Positions 61,673 through 64,000 of a stretch of 64,000 bases of DNA are shown piece by piece. Under the pieces are notes generated by a model, which saw nothing but the letters and a program-made list of their open reading frames with translations, was not told the origin of the DNA and did not search any database. This stretch comes from Ampelocalamus luodianensis (Eukaryota > Streptophyta > Magnoliopsida > Poales > Poaceae). The number at the start of each line of letters is the position of its first letter. Position 1 is the stretch's first letter. The position numbers and the translations under genes were made by a program. The stretch lies in assembly GCA_036346255.1 (NCBI GenBank), contig CM070624.1, positions 20,926,626 through 20,990,625 on the forward strand, read 5' to 3'.

Positions 61673-61966
61673 TTAAGCTCTCCCTCCTTGATCCGAGCCA
61701 ATATCATTGCATGAGTGAAGCTGCTTGGTGATTGCAACTGGCTGCACTGCTGCCCGAATGTCCTTATGCAAGCCCAACACAAACATGCCCACAAAGAACT
61801 TCATGTCCAAATTGGCATTTAAGGCCAACAGAGGGTACATACTCACCTCGAACTCTGCATGATACTCTAACACTGTTCTTGTTTGCTTCAATTGCAACAA
61901 CGAACTCATCAGCTTATCATACTCCTCCATGGTCTCCTTTGGCTCGGAAGACGTATGCTCGAACAC
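61673..61966 (-). pseudogene. gag fragment of the non-autonomous LTR element
   Basis: Open 97-codon frame 200 bases after the primer binding site. The segment from MEEYDKLMSSLLQLKQ through YHAEFEVSMYPLLALN to FVLGLHKDIRAAVQP resembles the retrotransposon gag domain of Ty3/gypsy-type elements (compare EFxxL...FxxGLxxDIRxxV). Stops soon after, so gag is incomplete. Confidence 0.7.
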
Positions 61967-62149
61967 TTGGTGTGTAGCTCTGCTTTGGTCGTTGTGTCGT
62001 TAGAGTGAGCTTCTCCCGGGTGACGACTTAGACGATTTCCTTCACCGATCGAACCTCGGGCTAGAATCATGGTGCTTGAATTGGAACACCAACCCTTCTC
62101 TTGGAATTACAGATCGAATCGAGAAAAATTGTGGATCAAAACGAGCTCT

Positions 62150-62160
62150 GATACCAAATT
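62150..62160 (-). promoter_or_regulatory. Primer binding site of the non-autonomous element
   Basis: TTTGGTATCAGAGC on the minus strand immediately next to the 5' LTR end at 62160, matching initiator tRNA-Met. Confidence 0.85.
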
Positions 62161-62547
62161 GTGATGTCCCGATCGCATCAGGGATCGAAATATCATAAAT
62201 CACTACTAGAATTGGGATAATATGAGGAAATAGGGATGAGGAAATTGAGAAGAGGATGAGATACAAGAAAAACAGGTGGGGAAAGTTCAGACTTTATTTG
62301 CTCGATAGCCCTCATTTGGTACAAGACTCTATCTTTAATACTCCACTCTAGCTCACTGTTAAGTGGACCAGGTCACACGGCTTATAAACAACTCCTTTAC
62401 AAATACACACATATACGACCCCATGTGTCAATAACTTTTCTGGAATCAACTCATTAATTTCACCATCCGTAGAGTTTGGACTCATTACTGCTTCGATTGT
62501 TATCTTTCTTATTTCCCCCTTGATCCTTGCATGGGTGTGACAGAGAC

Positions 62548-63152
62548 CACGCACTCGGTTGCTCCACAACACGCGCTCGGTATTCTTCCTCGTTCCCCTT
62601 TGCTCCATGCCAAAGCTCGAATTCTACTCCGTGCGAGCTATTGCCTACAAAGTGCTTTTTACATGCCTAATCAACACTTGGTGATCCATTGAAAGACCAG
62701 CCTAGCCTACAAATGCTTAGATCTGCCGTAGAAAAAGAAGGGGTAAAAAAAATGCAGAATTCCAGGTAGACCCGGCCCCCACAGGTCCAGTCAACTCAAA
62801 TGCAAAGAAGCCCACCCACCATCGATCTAAACCAAGCGACTCCCCACTCCCCCAGAAATAGGTGAAAAATCCCCAAACGAGCCGCAGCAGCGACAACAAC
62901 AAGAGCAAATCCTCCTCGCCGTTCCGCCCCCATCGGATCGAAGCCCTAGGGTTTCGCCTCCTCCTCCTCCTCCCTCCCCTCTCTCTCTCCGCCGCGTGCG
63001 CGCGGGGTACACCAAACCCTAGGACGGCAAACCCGGTGCGATCGCCCACGGTGGAGGCCTCGTCGGCGGCCGAGAGGAGCCGCTCCGGGCTCGGGTCAGG
63101 GTTCCGGTACCTCACCGGCGCCGCCTCCGGGTGGTGGGACCGGTGGATGGTC
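62548..63152 (+). promoter_or_regulatory. Upstream and 5' UTR region of the UBP gene
   Basis: About 600 bases between the LTR element and the UBP start. C-rich CT stretches near 62950-62990 look like a plant 5' leader. No TATA box identified. An in-frame ATG at 63147 lies two codons before the chosen start. Confidence 0.5.
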
Positions 63153-63269
63153 ATGGGAGCCAGCGGCTCCAAGCTCGAGAAGGCCCTCGGCGACCAGTTC
63201 CCGGAAGGCGAGCGCTACTTCGGCCTCGAGAACTTCGGAAACACCTGCTACTGCAATAGTGTCCTCCAG
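63153..63269 (+). CDS. Ubiquitin-specific protease, UBP3/UBP4 type, first exon
   Basis: Deubiquitinating cysteine protease of the USP family. The exon encodes 39 residues, MGASGSKLEKALGDQFPEGE then RYFGLENFGNTCYCNSVLQ, ending in a GT donor at 63270. GNTCYCNSVLQ is the USP Cys box with the catalytic Cys. The opening matches my memory of Arabidopsis UBP3/UBP4. The start at 63153 gives Gly2 and Ser6, an N-myristoylation pattern, and agrees with relatives; an ATG at 63147 would add Met-Val and remove it. Later exons, including the His box, are beyond the window; 63270-64000 is intron. Confidence 0.9.
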
Positions 63270-63681
63270 GTTTCCACTCCCTATCCCTGCACTTCTGTAG
63301 CTTTATAGATTTGTTACGCCCTGCATGCTAGGTGTGATGTTTGTAACGGTGATAGCATGCTATGTCGTAATCCGTGCGGTATACATGTCGAAATGGTTTG
63401 ATTTGGTACCTGTCATGCCTTGATTTTTCGATAACCTTTGAGACACCTTTGTTTGTTTGCAGCTGACGTGGATACTGGATAGGCTTCTTATTGTGATTTG
63501 TGATGGTCTAGTAGATGTTCTCTAGATTCGAGGCTGTGCGAGTCTAATGCGACATGTGTTGGTATGATTAGAATCCTTCGACGATGCAATGACACAAACT
63601 GCTCTGAGTTACGTGACATGTGGATATTTGGTTATGGTTGCACTACTCTCACATATTCACATCATTAGGTTCATTTTATAT

Positions 63682-64000
63682 CTCTACTACTTAAAAATTA
63701 GAGTTGGTGGTCGCCCGTACCCCCCACCCTTCCACCCTTGCACCTCTCTACTGACATGTGGGTCATGTTATCAGCAAACTATCTCCTCGTATCGTGCGCT
63801 CCCTGCTCCTCCTCTCCCGGTATCGCCTGCGACGCCGCCTGTGCTTCCTCCTCCTCTCCGCCCTCGCCCCGTCGCCCGTCGCTACTTCCATCGTTCGGAT
63901 CTGGACGGGCCTCACTTCCTCCTCTCCACCCCCACTCTTATGCTCTGTTCTGTGCGCTTTGACGAATTGAGATATACTATATCCACTTAATTGATAAATG
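63682..64000 (+). mobile_element. Helitron-like 5' end in UBP intron 1 (runs off window)
   Basis: TCTCTACTACTTAAAAATTAGAG-type start preceded by A, followed by GTTGGTGGTCGCCCG; the same beginning occurs on the minus strand at 58672. Fits the TCTMTAYTA consensus. The 3' end is outside the window. Confidence 0.5.

Larger units (their letters stand above)
59426..62542 (-). mobile_element. Non-autonomous LTR retrotransposon (3117 bp), TSD GAGAC
   Basis: LTRs 59426-59826 and 62160-62542 (about 400 and 383 bp, similar throughout) end TGTCACACCC and GGGACATCACA on the minus strand. GAGAC lies at 59421-59425 and 62543-62547. After the right (5') LTR the minus strand reads ATTTGGTATCAGAGC, a standard tRNA-Met primer binding site. 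The 2.3-kb interior has only a gag remnant and unassigned frames; no protease, RT or integrase. Confidence 0.93.

Noticed and set aside
1..64000. CRISPR arrays, bacterial operons, rRNA and tRNA genes
   Set aside because: No regularly spaced repeat-spacer pattern, no tRNA-like or rRNA sequence seen; introns and retroelements show a plant nuclear genome.

Overview
The window is nuclear DNA of a grass and is most likely from Oryza or a close relative. The evidence is plant-type GT-AG introns, a synaptonemal complex gene whose 18 exons join to exactly 869 codons (as I recall, the length of rice ZEP1), a tandem array of STP hexose transporter genes, and two short elements seated in (TA)n runs like the rice family Micron. 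From memory, rice ZEP1 lies on chromosome 4 near monosaccharide transporter genes; that synteny was not checked here.

Layout, left to right. 1-8927 (-): STP hexose transporter copy 1, 3' end outside the window, with introns of 5.1 and 2.4 kb filled with AT-rich and degenerate repeats. 9414-11110 (-): STP copy 2, complete, 511 aa, compact. About 11.6-29.6 kb: a nest of retrotransposons. A decayed Ty1/copia element (+) was entered by a GC-rich LTR-like sequence, which was entered by a 12.9-kb Ty3/gypsy element with two 4.1-kb LTRs and TSD GGGGG. Next come a GAGCTC-rich repeat and the 3' end of a second copia element. 29957-44298 (-): STP copy 3, a pseudogene broken in its exons by a 5'-truncated LINE (21-bp TSD), a solo LTR (TSD AGGCT) and a 6-kb copia element (TSD AGACG). 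Its first intron holds two Micron-like elements, a hAT-type MITE and a PIF/Harbinger-like element. Its exon 1 is fused head-on to the start of a plus-strand gene fragment, giving a 74-aa chimeric ORF.

45693-53815 (-): ZEP1/ZYP1, the transverse filament protein of the synaptonemal complex, intact despite two hAT-type MITEs and a Tourist-like MITE in or next to it. About 54.5-58.7 kb: upstream DNA with a MITE-like and a Helitron-like sequence. 59426-62542: a small non-autonomous LTR retrotransposon (TSD GAGAC) with a gag remnant and ORFs I cannot name. 63153 onward (+): first exon of a UBP3/UBP4-type ubiquitin-specific protease; its intron holds another Helitron-like 5' end that runs off the window.

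The host genes (hexose uptake, meiotic synapsis, deubiquitination) do not form a pathway; they are neighbours only. The main biological interest is the three different fates of one transporter array and the well-preserved insertion scars. The most unusual signal is technical or epigenetic: the two gypsy LTRs differ mostly by tiny indels, repeatedly CAG or CTG in one copy against CG in the other, at sites expected to carry plant CHG methylation.
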